From NCBI GenBank assembly GCA_902633885.1, contig CACPIK010000004.1:1-35077 (forward strand): DNA of 35,077 nt. The letters run 5' to 3'. Positions 24,427 to 32,158 of this stretch are shown here, piece after piece (position 1 is the stretch's first letter; every line of letters starts with the position of its first letter). The notes under the pieces are model-generated. The model was not told the DNA's origin and made no database searches. It saw only the letters and a program-made list of their open reading frames with translations. The DNA is from an uncultured Pelagibacteraceae bacterium (lineage in GTDB: Bacteria > Pseudomonadota > Alphaproteobacteria > Pelagibacterales > Pelagibacteraceae). Both the position numbers and the translations under genes were made by a program.

Positions 24427-25626
24427 ATGAAAAATTTATTAGATAAAAAAGTTCTTTTAATTATATGTGGTGGAATAGCTGCATATAAAAGTTTAGAAAT
24501 TATTAGAAATTTAAAAAAAAAAAATTTTAAAATAAAAACTATATTAACAAAAAGCGCCAAAAATTTTGTTACTCCTTTATCTATAACCTCACTTTCCAAA
24601 GAAAAGGTTTATGAAGATATTTTTAATATAGAAAATGAGTCTGAAATGGATCATATTTCTTTGTCAAGATGGGCTGACTTGATTTTAGTTTGTCCTGCAA
24701 CTGCAAATACTATTTCAAAATTAAGTTCTGGAACATCAGATGATCTAGCCTCTACTGTAATGTTAGCATCAAATAAAGATATTTATTTGGCTCCAGCAAT
24801 GAATGTAAGGATGTGGGAACATCCTTCTACAAAAGAAAATCTAATTAAATTAAGAAATTATGGTTACAAAATTATTGGACCTGAAATTGGAGAAATGGCT
24901 TGTGGAGAGTATGGTGAAGGAAAAATGACTGAACCTAATGAGATTATCAAAGAAATAGATAGCTTTTTTAATAATAAATACAAAAACAATAAATTTAAGG
25001 CATTGGTTACTGCTGGCCCAACACAGGAATATTTAGATCCGGTAAGATTTTTAACAAATAAATCTAGTGGAAAACAAGGTTATGCGATTGCAAAAGCATT
25101 TAGAGATAATGGATTTGAAACAACATTAATATCCGGTGAAACTAATTTAAATCCTATAAATGGAGTAAAATTTATTTCAGTTAAAAGTGCAGAAGAAATG
25201 TTTAAAGAAACACTTAATAATTTACCGGTCGATGTTGCAGTTTTTTCGGCAGCTGTAGCAGATTATAAAATTAAAAATTATAATGATGAAAAAATAAAGA
25301 AAACAGAAAATTTAAATCTAATTTTAGAAAAGAATATTGATATTATATCTCATGTTTCAAAGCATAATAAGTTAAGACCTAAATTGACTATTGGATTTGC
25401 TGCTGAAACTAATAATTTATATGAAAATTCTTTAAAGAAATTAGAAGAAAAAAATTGTGATTGGATAATTGCTAATGATGTTTCCAATAAAGAGATAGGT
25501 TTTGACTCGGACGATAATGAAGTCTCAATATTCTATAAAGACAAATCTAATGAAAAAATAAATAAAATGAATAAATCATTAATTGCTTCAGAAATAGTAA
25601 ATAGAGTAATAGCTAAATTAAACTAA
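24427..25626 (+). CDS. coaBC: Bifunctional phosphopantothenoylcysteine decarboxylase/synthetase
   Basis: Two consecutive coenzyme A biosynthesis steps. The N-terminal flavodoxin-like CoaC half has GGIAAYKSLEIIRNL, SRWADLILVCPATANT and PAMNVRMWEHPS (FMN decarboxylase motifs). The C-terminal CoaB half begins at VTAGPTQEYLDPVRFLTN and includes NKSSGKQGYAIA and the nucleotide region FSAAVADYK. The length of 399 residues is standard. It lies in the ubiE-ubiB-coaBC-dut order known in alphaproteobacteria. Confidence 0.95.
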   Translation: MKNLLDKKVLLIICGGIAAYKSLEIIRNLKKKNFKIKTILTKSAKNFVTPLSITSLSKEKVYEDIFNIENESEMDHISLSRWADLILVCPATANTISKLSSGTSDDLASTVMLASNKDIYLAPAMNVRMWEHPSTKENLIKLRNYGYKIIGPEIGEMACGEYGEGKMTEPNEIIKEIDSFFNNKYKNNKFKALVTAGPTQEYLDPVRFLTNKSSGKQGYAIAKAFRDNGFETTLISGETNLNPINGVKFISVKSAEEMFKETLNNLPVDVAVFSAAVADYKIKNYNDEKIKKTENLNLILEKNIDIISHVSKHNKLRPKLTIGFAAETNNLYENSLKKLEEKNCDWIIANDVSNKEIGFDSDDNEVSIFYKDKSNEKINKMNKSLIASEIVNRVIAKLN

Positions 25627-25630
25627 TTAA

Positions 25631-26068
25631 ATGGTAAAAGTTTTATTTAAGAGACTTAATCCAAAAGCACAAATTCCAAAATATAAAACTGATGGATCTT
25701 CAGGTCTAGATTTAATGGCATTAATAGAAGATCCAATTAAAATCAAATCTCAAGAATCTACTTTAATTCCAACTGGAATTTCAGTTGCCATACCTCAGGA
25801 TACTGAAATTCAAATAAGACCCAGATCAGGATTAGCAGCCAAATCTAATATTAGTGTTTTAAATACTCCTGGAACTATTGATAGTGATTATAGAGGGGAA
25901 ATTAAAATTATATTATTTAATCATGGAAAAGAAGATTTCGTAGTTAACAATAATGATAGAATTGCTCAAATGGTTTTAATGCCAATTTTAAAAATTGAAT
26001 TTGAGGAAGTTGATGAATTACCTGAAACAATTAGGGGATCAGGAGGATTTGGATCAACTGGCAAATGA
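25631..26068 (+). CDS. dut: dUTP diphosphatase
   Basis: Trimeric dUTPase hydrolysing dUTP to dUMP, which keeps uracil out of DNA and feeds dTMP synthesis. All five motifs are present: SSGLDLMA (1), RPRSGLA (2), LNTPGTIDSDYRGEI (3, catalytic Asp and Tyr), NDRIAQMVL (4) and RGSGGFGSTGK (5, mobile C-terminal arm). The length is 145 residues. Its stop overlaps the start of the ThiF/MoeB-like gene by four bases (ATGA). Confidence 0.96.
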   Translation: MVKVLFKRLNPKAQIPKYKTDGSSGLDLMALIEDPIKIKSQESTLIPTGISVAIPQDTEIQIRPRSGLAAKSNISVLNTPGTIDSDYRGEIKIILFNHGKEDFVVNNNDRIAQMVLMPILKIEFEEVDELPETIRGSGGFGSTGK

Positions 26069-26814
26069 ATAAAACCTTAAATAAAAATTCATTACTAAGA
26101 TATTCAAGACAAATAATTTTAAAAGATATTGGAATTGTTGGTCAAAAAAAAATAAAAAATTCAAAAATTTTAATTGTTGGTATTGGTGGACTTGGATGCC
26201 CCGTAGCAGATTTACTAACAAGAGCTGGCGTAGGTATTATTGGCATTATAGATTATGATAAAGTAAATTTATCAAATATTCATAGACAAACCTTGTTTTC
26301 AGCTCAAGATATTGGAAAATTTAAGGTAAAAATTGCAAAAAAAAAATTAAATTTAATAAATAAAGAAGTTAAAATTAATATTTATAATCAAAAAGCAGAC
26401 GAAAAAATTTTAAAAAAAATAATTAATAAATATGAAGTTATAATTGATGGTAGTGATAATTTTAAAACAAAATTTTTACTAAATAAAATTTCATTAAGAT
26501 ATAAAAAAAGATTAATAGTAGGAGCCATCAGTAAATTTGACGGTCATGTTTTTGCTTTTAATTTTAGAGAAAAAAAAAGTCCATGCTTAAAATGTTTTTA
26601 CCAATCTGAGCCTTCTGATGAAATATTAAATTGTGAAGCAGAAGGAATAGTTGGTGCTACATCAAATATTATAGGTGCTATTCAAGCGAATGAAGCTTTG
26701 AAAACAATTTTAGATATTCGAAATAATTTAAAATCAAATATTTTAATTTTAGATCTTTTAAATTTAAATTTTAGAAAAGTTTTTTATAAAAAAAGAAAAA
26801 AATGTATATGCTAA
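26065..26814 (+). CDS. ThiF/MoeB/HesA-family adenylyltransferase
   Basis: E1-like enzyme that adenylates the C-terminal glycine of a ubiquitin-like sulfur carrier (MoaD, ThiS or relatives). The nucleotide loop is GIGGLGCP (39-46). RQTLFSAQDIGKFKV (74-88) holds the conserved arginine and lysine, and DGSDNF (128-133) binds Mg/ATP. CLKC (174-177) is the first zinc pair, and Cys190 lies in the usual catalytic-cysteine region. The protein stops at 249 residues with CIC, so the second zinc pair is CxC at the extreme end instead of CxxC. No sulfur-carrier gene adjoins, so MoeB versus ThiF cannot be settled. Confidence 0.82.
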   Translation: MNKTLNKNSLLRYSRQIILKDIGIVGQKKIKNSKILIVGIGGLGCPVADLLTRAGVGIIGIIDYDKVNLSNIHRQTLFSAQDIGKFKVKIAKKKLNLINKEVKINIYNQKADEKILKKIINKYEVIIDGSDNFKTKFLLNKISLRYKKRLIVGAISKFDGHVFAFNFREKKSPCLKCFYQSEPSDEILNCEAEGIVGATSNIIGAIQANEALKTILDIRNNLKSNILILDLLNLNFRKVFYKKRKKCIC

Positions 26815-27257
26815 AAAAAATAATTATTTTTTGTTGTTTAATTTTTTTTTGCAGTAATTTAATTGCAGATGAAAATAAGAATTTTTTAATGCTTAAAAAT
26901 AATAAAGTTAATGTAAGATATGGACCTAGCTTAGACTATCCTATTAAATATATTTATAAGAAAATTTATTTACCAGTTCAAGTAATCGATAAAAAAGAAA
27001 ATTTTAGAAAAATTATTGACCACAAAAAAAATAGTGGCTGGATACATTGGACTCAATTAAAAAAATCAAAATCTCTAATTACAACATCTACAAAAATTCT
27101 TTTTAAAAAACCTACAAAATATTCAAAACCTTTAGCTAAATTAGACAAGGGTAGACTTCTAACAATTAAAAAATGTGAAGTAAAATGGTGTCAAGTTAAG
27201 ACTGATAAATTTTCAGGATGGATAGAAAAAAATAATACTTGGGGAATAAATAAATAA
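26808..27257 (+). CDS. Exported protein with two SH3b domains
   Basis: A small periplasmic protein. MLKKIIIFCCLIFFCSNLIA is a signal peptide, followed by two bacterial SH3 repeats. The first contains NKVNVRYGPSLDYPIKYIY and ends SGWIHWTQL. The second contains LFKKPTKYSKPLAKLDKG and ends FSGWIEKNNTWGI. Such domains bind peptidoglycan or partner proteins. The start may be ATG 26808 or ATG 26802 two codons earlier; both lie inside the 3' end of the ThiF-like gene. From memory, single SH3_4-type proteins near dut or metabolic genes are common in alphaproteobacteria, with no defined role. The converging peroxiredoxin stop is three bases away. Confidence 0.78.
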   Translation: MLKKIIIFCCLIFFCSNLIADENKNFLMLKNNKVNVRYGPSLDYPIKYIYKKIYLPVQVIDKKENFRKIIDHKKNSGWIHWTQLKKSKSLITTSTKILFKKPTKYSKPLAKLDKGRLLTIKKCEVKWCQVKTDKFSGWIEKNNTWGINK

Positions 27258-27260
27258 GTT

Positions 27261-27788
27261 TTAATTCTTCTTTAAATAATTTAACATTGTCTCAACATCG
27301 CTTACCTCAAAAGGATCATCATCTTTACTTTCGTCATTTTTACCCTCTTCCACAAATTTTTTCACAACTTCACAATCATCTATAAGCGCAGAATATCTCC
27401 AAGACCTCATTCCAAAACCTTGCTTTGGTTTTTTTACAAGCATTCCCATGCCTTCAGTAAATTTACCTTCGCCATCACCTATTGGTTTTACATTTAATAT
27501 ATTTTGATCTCTAAACCATGCATTCATTACGAATGCATCATTTACTGATATACAATAAACTTCATCTACATATTTTTTTAAATCCTTATATCTGCTTTCA
27601 AAGCCTGGCAATTGCTGAGAAGAACAAGTAGGGGTAAATGCGCCAGGCAATGAAAATAATATAATCTTTTTATTTTTAAATAGATCTTGAGTAGTAATAT
27701 TTTTCCACTCTCCACCTATAGAACAAGCTCCTCCTAAAGCTTCATTGTCACCTATTCTAGTTTTAAATATTACTTCAGGAATTTTCAT
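27261..27788 (-). CDS. Peroxiredoxin, Prx5-like
   Basis: Thiol peroxidase reducing H2O2 and organic hydroperoxides. The peroxidatic loop is PGAFTPTCSSQQLPG with CP = Cys55 and Thr52; the active-site Arg is in SWRYSALIDD (Arg131). The 175-residue length and GDGEGKFTEGMGM segment fit the Prx5 (AhpE/thioredoxin-type peroxiredoxin) group. The extra cysteines (22, 79, 139) leave the resolving partner open. Its promoter is covered by an Irr-type element and irr is the next gene upstream, so iron-dependent control is likely. The message would be almost leaderless. Confidence 0.92.
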   Translation of the reverse strand: MKIPEVIFKTRIGDNEALGGACSIGGEWKNITTQDLFKNKKIILFSLPGAFTPTCSSQQLPGFESRYKDLKKYVDEVYCISVNDAFVMNAWFRDQNILNVKPIGDGEGKFTEGMGMLVKKPKQGFGMRSWRYSALIDDCEVVKKFVEEGKNDESKDDDPFEVSDVETMLNYLKKN

Positions 27789-27801
27789 AAAATAAGGCTA
27801 C

Positions 27802-27829
27802 TTTATAATAATTCTAAAAAAGATGTCAA
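27802..27829 (-). promoter_or_regulatory. Peroxiredoxin promoter overlapped by an iron control element
   Basis: On the minus strand a perfect -35, TTGACA (27829-27824), is followed after 16 bases by TATAAA (27807-27802). The 17-base element TTTATAA-TAA-TTCTAAA at 27802-27818 matches the Irr box at 13 of 14 defined bases and covers the -10 and most of the spacer. A protein bound there would block polymerase. Predicted transcription starts near 27795, seven bases from the ATG. Confidence 0.62.
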
Positions 27830-27832
27830 TAG

Positions 27833-27861
27833 TTTAGAATTATTTTAATATAAACTCTAAA
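27833..27861. promoter_or_regulatory. Second (and degenerate third) iron-control-like elements upstream of peroxiredoxin
   Basis: TTTAGAA-TTA-TTTTAAT at 27833-27849 matches 12 of 14 Irr-box bases and starts 31 bases, about three helical turns, from the first element. A weaker copy, TTAATAT-AAA-CTCTAAA, follows at 27845-27861 (10 of 14) and overlaps it. Together with the site on the promoter they form an array in the irr-peroxiredoxin gap. In such AT-rich DNA the weakest copy may be chance. Confidence 0.42.
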
Positions 27862-27890
27862 TTATTGATATTATTAATTTATTGTTGATA

Positions 27891-28307
27891 CTAGTTATTA
27901 TTATCAATCTTAACAAGGACTTCAACTGACTTGATTTTTTTTCCTGGAATAGTTTTTTTTATTTCTATTGGGTTTACCTCTTTTTCTTCTAAGTCGATAA
28001 GTTTATTTTCATTGATATCAAAGAAATGGTGATGGTGAGAAGTATTGGTATCAAAATAGCTTTGTGAAGAGTTTATCGCTATTTCTTTAAGATAGCCTTT
28101 ATGATTAAATGCATGAACTGTATTATATACGGTAGCTAAAGAAACCTTAATATTTGCCTTATTTTCAATCATTTTTGCTAATTCTTTAATTGTAAAATGA
28201 AATGTTTCACTTGAATTAAAGAGAATTTCGCAGATTTTTATTCTTTGCCTGGTTGGTCTTAAGCCAGAATTTCTTAACTTATTTATATATTCGTCAGAAC
28301 TATTCAT
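27891..28307 (-). CDS. irr: Iron response regulator Irr (Fur family)
   Basis: Fur-superfamily DNA-binding protein which in alphaproteobacteria senses iron through heme status and acts mainly when iron is low. From ATG 28307 it has 138 residues; TTG 28310 would add one. The winged-helix part includes LRPTRQRIKICEIL and VSLATVYNTVHAFNHKGYLKEI. The dimer-domain segment SYFDTNTSHHHHFFDINENKLIDL, given here in two parts (SYFDTNTS, HHHHFFDINENKLIDL), carries the histidine cluster (91-94) of Irr. The CxxC zinc pairs of true Fur are absent. Position beside fabA-fabB-fabI is as in other alphaproteobacteria. It lacks the N-terminal GCP heme motif of Bradyrhizobium Irr. Confidence 0.88.
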   Translation of the reverse strand: MNSSDEYINKLRNSGLRPTRQRIKICEILFNSSETFHFTIKELAKMIENKANIKVSLATVYNTVHAFNHKGYLKEIAINSSQSYFDTNTSHHHHFFDINENKLIDLEEKEVNPIEIKKTIPGKKIKSVEVLVKIDNNN

Positions 28308-28316
28308 CAATCGTAA

Positions 28317-28333
28317 ATTGTAATTATTCTAAA
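28317..28333. promoter_or_regulatory. Iron-control-like element between irr and fabA
   Basis: ATTGTAA-TTA-TTCTAAA matches 11 of 14 Irr-box bases, including a perfect right half. It lies 10 bases before the irr ATG and covers the -35 area of the fabA promoter. It could serve irr autoregulation and also affect the fab operon. Weaker than the other sites. Confidence 0.42.
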
Positions 28334-28345
28334 GAATTTCTATAT

Positions 28346-28351
28346 TATAAT
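28346..28351 (+). promoter_or_regulatory. -10 box of the fabA-fabB-fabI operon
   Basis: A perfect TATAAT on the plus strand, 32 bases before the fabA ATG, with AAGG as a plausible ribosome site nearer the gene. No good -35 is present at 16-18 bases; the space is occupied by the Irr-like element, which suggests factor-assisted or Irr-modulated initiation. Confidence 0.5.
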
Positions 28352-28383
28352 AGTACTAAATCAAGTAATAAGATTAAGGTTTT

Positions 28384-28884
28384 ATGAAAAAAAACTCCTT
28401 TAATTATAAAGAGCTTATAGAATGTGCAAATGGAGGTCTTTTTGGCCCTGGAAACGCAAAATTGCCTTTACCTCCTATGTTAATGTTCGATAGAATTACA
28501 GAAATTAATGAAAATAAAGGATTTTTTAAAAAAGGGCTTATTAAAGCAGAATTAGATATAAAAGATGAACTATGGTTTTTTGATTGTCATTTTAAAGAGG
28601 ACCCGGTAATGCCTGGCTGTCTAGGTTTAGACGCTATGTGGCAACTAGTTGGTTTTTATTTAGGTTGGCTAGGAAATCCAGGAAGAGGTCGAGCTCTAGG
28701 CGTAAATTCAGTAAAATTTACTGGTGAAGTTCTTAAAAATGTCAAAATGGCTACTTATGAAATTGATGTGAAAAGAATACTTATAAAAGAAGGAACAACT
28801 GTTGGACTTGCAAATGGAGTTCTTTTAGCCGATGGAAAAAAAATATATACTGCAGAAAATTTAAAAGTAGGATTATTTAAATAA
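28384..28884 (+). CDS. fabA: 3-hydroxyacyl-ACP dehydratase/isomerase FabA
   Basis: Dehydrates 3-hydroxydecanoyl-ACP and isomerises the product to the cis-3 form, the branch point of anaerobic-type unsaturated fatty-acid synthesis. The hot-dog core has [20 protein letters not shown] in which the His and Asp are catalytic. The N-terminal [19 protein letters not shown] is FabA- rather than FabZ-like. The length of 166 residues is standard. It opens the fabA-fabB-fabI operon; its stop overlaps the fabB start by one base (TAATG). Confidence 0.96.
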   Translation: MKKNSFNYKELIECANGGLFGPGNAKLPLPPMLMFDRITEINENKGFFKKGLIKAELDIKDELWFFDCHFKEDPVMPGCLGLDAMWQLVGFYLGWLGNPGRGRALGVNSVKFTGEVLKNVKMATYEIDVKRILIKEGTTVGLANGVLLADGKKIYTAENLKVGLFK

Positions 28885-30095
28885 TGAAAAGAGTAGTTGT
28901 TACAGGAATTGGTGTAGTTTCATGTTTAGGAAATAATCAAGAAGAAGTTTATAAATCATTAATTAATTCTAAATCAGGAATAACTTTTTCTGAAGAATAT
29001 AAAGAACATAATTTAAAAAGTCATGTGCACGGAGTGCCAAATATAAAGTTGGAAGATCATGTTGATAGAAAAGTTATAAGATTTATGGGAAATGGTTCTG
29101 CATATAATTATGTAGCGATGAGTGAGGCCGTAAAAGACTCTGGTTTAGAGGAAAAAGATGTAAGTAATATTTCAACAGGCATGGTAATGGGTTCTGGAGG
29201 TCCTTCAATTGAAAATGTTATTTTAGCTGCTGACAAAACTAGAGAAAAAAATCCAAAAAAGATGGGACCTTTCGTTGTTCCAAGAACAATGGCAAGCACA
29301 GCATCTGCAACTCTAGCCGTTCCATTTAAAATTAAAGGAGTTAACTATACGATTAGCTCTGCATGTGCAACTAGTGGACACTGTATTGGAAATGCAATGG
29401 AATTAATTCAACTTGGAAAACAAAAAATAATTTTTGCAGGTGGAAGTGACGAAGTTCATTTTGCTATGACTGCAATGTTTGATGCAATGACTGCTTTATC
29501 ATCAAAATATAATGACACACCGGAGAAAGCATCAAGACCTTATGACAAAACAAGAGATGGATTTGTAATTTCTGGTGGTGGTGGTGTTCTAGTACTTGAA
29601 GAATACGAACATGCAAAAGCTAGAGGTGCCAAAATATACGCAGAAATAACTGGTTATGGGGCAACATCGGATGGATACGATATGGTAGCTCCATCAGGAG
29701 AAGGAGCAGTTAGATGTATGAATATGGCACTAAGTACTGCAAAAAATAAAATTGATTATATAAATACTCATGGAACTTCAACGCCCGTTGGAGACATTAC
29801 TGAATTAAAAGCTGTTGGCGAAGCTTTTCCAGACTACAAACCTAAAATTAGCTCTACTAAATCATTGTCTGGACACTCTTTAGGAGCTACTTCAGTTCAT
29901 GAAGCCATCTATAGCCTAATCATGATGAAAAATAATTTTATATCTGCTTCTGTAAATATTACTGATATGGATGATGAAGCTAAAAATTATCCTATCGTAA
30001 CTCAAGTAGAAAAAGATGTTCAGCTTAATGCCATAATGTCTAATAGTTTTGGTTTTGGTGGAACAAATGCAACATTAGTTTTCGAGAAAGTATAA
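28884..30095 (+). CDS. fabB: 3-oxoacyl-ACP synthase I FabB
   Basis: Condensing enzyme KAS I, elongating saturated chains and the cis-3-decenoyl intermediate made by FabA. The catalytic triad is visible: nucleophile Cys in [11 protein letters not shown] (about 163), His in [11 protein letters not shown] (about 296) and His in [15 protein letters not shown] (about 331). The C-terminal [17 protein letters not shown] is the family ending. The length is 403 residues. Paired with fabA as in other users of the FabA/FabB route. Confidence 0.96.
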   Translation: MKRVVVTGIGVVSCLGNNQEEVYKSLINSKSGITFSEEYKEHNLKSHVHGVPNIKLEDHVDRKVIRFMGNGSAYNYVAMSEAVKDSGLEEKDVSNISTGMVMGSGGPSIENVILAADKTREKNPKKMGPFVVPRTMASTASATLAVPFKIKGVNYTISSACATSGHCIGNAMELIQLGKQKIIFAGGSDEVHFAMTAMFDAMTALSSKYNDTPEKASRPYDKTRDGFVISGGGGVLVLEEYEHAKARGAKIYAEITGYGATSDGYDMVAPSGEGAVRCMNMALSTAKNKIDYINTHGTSTPVGDITELKAVGEAFPDYKPKISSTKSLSGHSLGATSVHEAIYSLIMMKNNFISASVNITDMDDEAKNYPIVTQVEKDVQLNAIMSNSFGFGGTNATLVFEKV

Positions 30096-30098
30096 TCA

Positions 30099-30884
30099 AT
30101 GAGTTTAATGAAAGGTAAAAAAGGATTAATCATGGGAGTTGCTAATGAAAGATCTATCGCTTGGGGCATTGCACAAAAACTTTCTGAAGCAGGAGCAGAG
30201 TTAGCATTTACATATCTTGGTGATGCATTAAAAAAAAGAGTGGTTCCTTTAGCTGAAAAATTAAATTCAAATGTAACTTTTAGTTGTGATGTTGAAAAAA
30301 AAGAAGATGTTATAAAACTATTCGAAGATGTTAAATCTAGTTGGGGTGAAATAGATTTTGTTGTACATGCAATTGCATTTTCAGATAAATCAGAATTATC
30401 AGGAGAATATTTAAATACAACTAGAGAAAATTTTTTAAGAAGTATGTTAATTTCATGCTTTTCATTTACAGAAGTTGCAAAAGAAGCATCTAAAGTAATG
30501 AAAGAAGGGGGTAGTATGATTACTCTAAGCTATGAAGCAAATAAAGCTATTCCTAATTACAATGTTATGGGTGTGTGTAAAGCAGCATTAGAGTCTAGTG
30601 TTAAATATCTAGCTAGAGACCTCGGAGCTAAAGGGATTAGAGTAAATGCTATTAGTGCAGGACCTATCAAAACGCTAGCTGCATCAGCTATAGGGGACGC
30701 CAAATTCCTATATAAATGGAATGCAGATCACTCATTTTTAAAAAGAAATGTTGATAATTTAGATGTTGGAAACTCAGCATTATACCTATTAAGCGATATG
30801 GCTGGAGGTGTTACTGGTGAAATTCATTATGTAGATGCTGGATATAATAAAGTAGGGATGCCAGATCCTAAGAATATCACATAA
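30099..30884 (+). CDS. fabI: Enoyl-ACP reductase FabI
   Basis: NADH-dependent reduction of trans-2-enoyl-ACP, the last step of each elongation cycle. It is an SDR-fold enzyme with the FabI cofactor motif GVANERSIAWGIAQ (about 14-27). The active site is LSYEANKAIPNYNVMGVCKA, with Tyr and Lys of the Y-X6-K arrangement. The C-terminal GGVTGEIHYVDAGYN is typical. The length of 261 residues is normal. Three bases follow the fabB stop. It is the likely target if the organism is triclosan-sensitive, as FabI enzymes usually are. Confidence 0.96.
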   Translation: MSLMKGKKGLIMGVANERSIAWGIAQKLSEAGAELAFTYLGDALKKRVVPLAEKLNSNVTFSCDVEKKEDVIKLFEDVKSSWGEIDFVVHAIAFSDKSELSGEYLNTTRENFLRSMLISCFSFTEVAKEASKVMKEGGSMITLSYEANKAIPNYNVMGVCKAALESSVKYLARDLGAKGIRVNAISAGPIKTLAASAIGDAKFLYKWNADHSFLKRNVDNLDVGNSALYLLSDMAGGVTGEIHYVDAGYNKVGMPDPKNIT

Positions 30885-30896
30885 AAGTCAGTAAAT

Positions 30897-31049
30897 ATGT
30901 TAATTTTAGTATGGTTTGTCGTTTGTATTATTTTTGCATTTGTACAATTAATACTATGGGATTCTGGGCATGCACTAGAAGTATTTGCCCTTTTATCGGC
31001 AATAGCATTATTTTTGATTAATAAATTGACTAAAAAAAACAATAATTAA
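30897..31049 (+). CDS. Putative 50-residue membrane peptide
   Basis: A short frame, ATG 30897 to TAA 31049, 12 bases after fabI. It encodes two hydrophobic stretches (residues 2-20, LILVWFVVCIIFAFVQLIL, and 28-42) joined by WDSGHALE, then a basic tail KLTKKNNN. This hairpin-like topology with a positive C-terminal end looks like a real two-helix membrane peptide. The base use is like the neighbours, with no strong ribosome site. It has no recognisable family. A minus-strand frame over the same bases is weaker. Confidence 0.5.
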   Translation: MLILVWFVVCIIFAFVQLILWDSGHALEVFALLSAIALFLINKLTKKNNN

Positions 31050-31057
31050 ACCACATA

Positions 31058-32137
31058 TTAAGCAAGTGATTTTTTAATTTGCTTTCCAATAACTTCTCCT
31101 AATAGCGGTGGCACAGCATTGCCTATTTGAAGATTTTTACTACTTTTACTTCCATAAAAAATAAATTTATCTGGAAAACCTTGTAACCTTGCACCCTCTC
31201 TGGTGGATAAAGCTCTATTTTGAAAAGGATGAATACATCTTGTGGATGATGGAGTTCCAAAGTTTCTTGTAATTGTTGGAGAAGGTTTAGTTGGATCTAT
31301 TCTGGCATATACATTATTAAAATATTTCTTTGGTCTTAAACTAATTGGTATATCGCTAATATCTCCTTTGGGAGGAACTAAACTAATTATTTTTTGCATC
31401 TTTTTTCCATAATTTGAACAATTATGTTCTGTTAGTATTTTAACATTTCCTCTCATTTTTTTTTGATAATTATTTTTTGGTTTACTAAGATAATTATTTT
31501 TTTCTTCACCAATACTTAATTTGGGTAAGTCAGAAATCGCTGACATTACTGTTAAATATTCATCTTCAAATAAATTTTTTTTCTTTGATTTAATAATTTT
31601 TGGAAAATTAAAAGAGTATCCTTTTGAAATACCTACTATAATTGTTCTTTTTCTAAATTGTGGTAGTCCATAGTCAGCAGTATTTAAAACATCTGAAAAT
31701 ACTCTATATCCAATACTTTCAAGCTCATAAATTAAGGTTTCATATGCCTGCCCATTATAAAGTGATTTAAAACCAGATACATTTTCAAAAATAACTACCT
31801 TAGGAGAAGTTTCATTTACTGCTCTCAAAAATTCCCAAAATAAAGAATTTCTCTTATCTTTTTTATTTTTGCTTCCAACGGTACTAAAACCCTGACATGG
31901 GGGTCCACCACATAATATATCTATAGATTTATATCCAATTTTTTTTAATTCTTTTTTAAAGTCTATATTGTGAATATCTTCATTTAACATCTTTGTTTTT
32001 GGATGATTAAGTTCAAAAGTTTTGGCAAAATCTTTCTCTATTTCATTTGCAAGGACTATTTCTATATTATTTCTGCTCAACCCAAGCGAAAAACCTCCAG
32101 CACCACAAAACAAATCTATACCAATTAATTTTTTCAA
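31058..32137 (-). CDS. DNA (cytosine-5) methyltransferase of a type II R-M pair
   Basis: Adds a methyl group to C5 of cytosine in a short target. All major m5C motifs are in order: I DLFCGAGGFSLGL (8-20), IV GGPPCQGFS (77-85, Cys81 nucleophile), VI FENVSG (117-122), VIII QFRKRTIIVGI (160-170), IX RALSTREGARLQGFPD (308-323) and X LQIGNAVPPLLGEVIG (336-351). The target-recognition region spans about 185-300. It begins with TTG 32137 behind an AAGGA ribosome site; no ATG is available nearby. Only 21 bases separate it from the upstream putative restriction gene. The recognition sequence cannot be read from the protein. Confidence 0.93.
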   Translation of the reverse strand: MKKLIGIDLFCGAGGFSLGLSRNNIEIVLANEIEKDFAKTFELNHPKTKMLNEDIHNIDFKKELKKIGYKSIDILCGGPPCQGFSTVGSKNKKDKRNSLFWEFLRAVNETSPKVVIFENVSGFKSLYNGQAYETLIYELESIGYRVFSDVLNTADYGLPQFRKRTIIVGISKGYSFNFPKIIKSKKKNLFEDEYLTVMSAISDLPKLSIGEEKNNYLSKPKNNYQKKMRGNVKILTEHNCSNYGKKMQKIISLVPPKGDISDIPISLRPKKYFNNVYARIDPTKPSPTITRNFGTPSSTRCIHPFQNRALSTREGARLQGFPDKFIFYGSKSSKNLQIGNAVPPLLGEVIGKQIKKSLA

Positions 32138-32158
32138 ATAACTTTTCCTTAAAATCTA

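Noticed and set aside
24369..24599. 76-residue minus-strand frame over the ubiB-coaBC junction
   Set aside because: Antisense to two secure genes and composed of low-complexity hydrophobic codons mirroring Lys-rich sequence.
30827..31042. 71-residue minus-strand frame overlapping the end of fabI
   Set aside because: It overlaps the fabI C-terminus in antisense and has no family resemblance; the plus-strand 50-residue membrane peptide fits the bases better.
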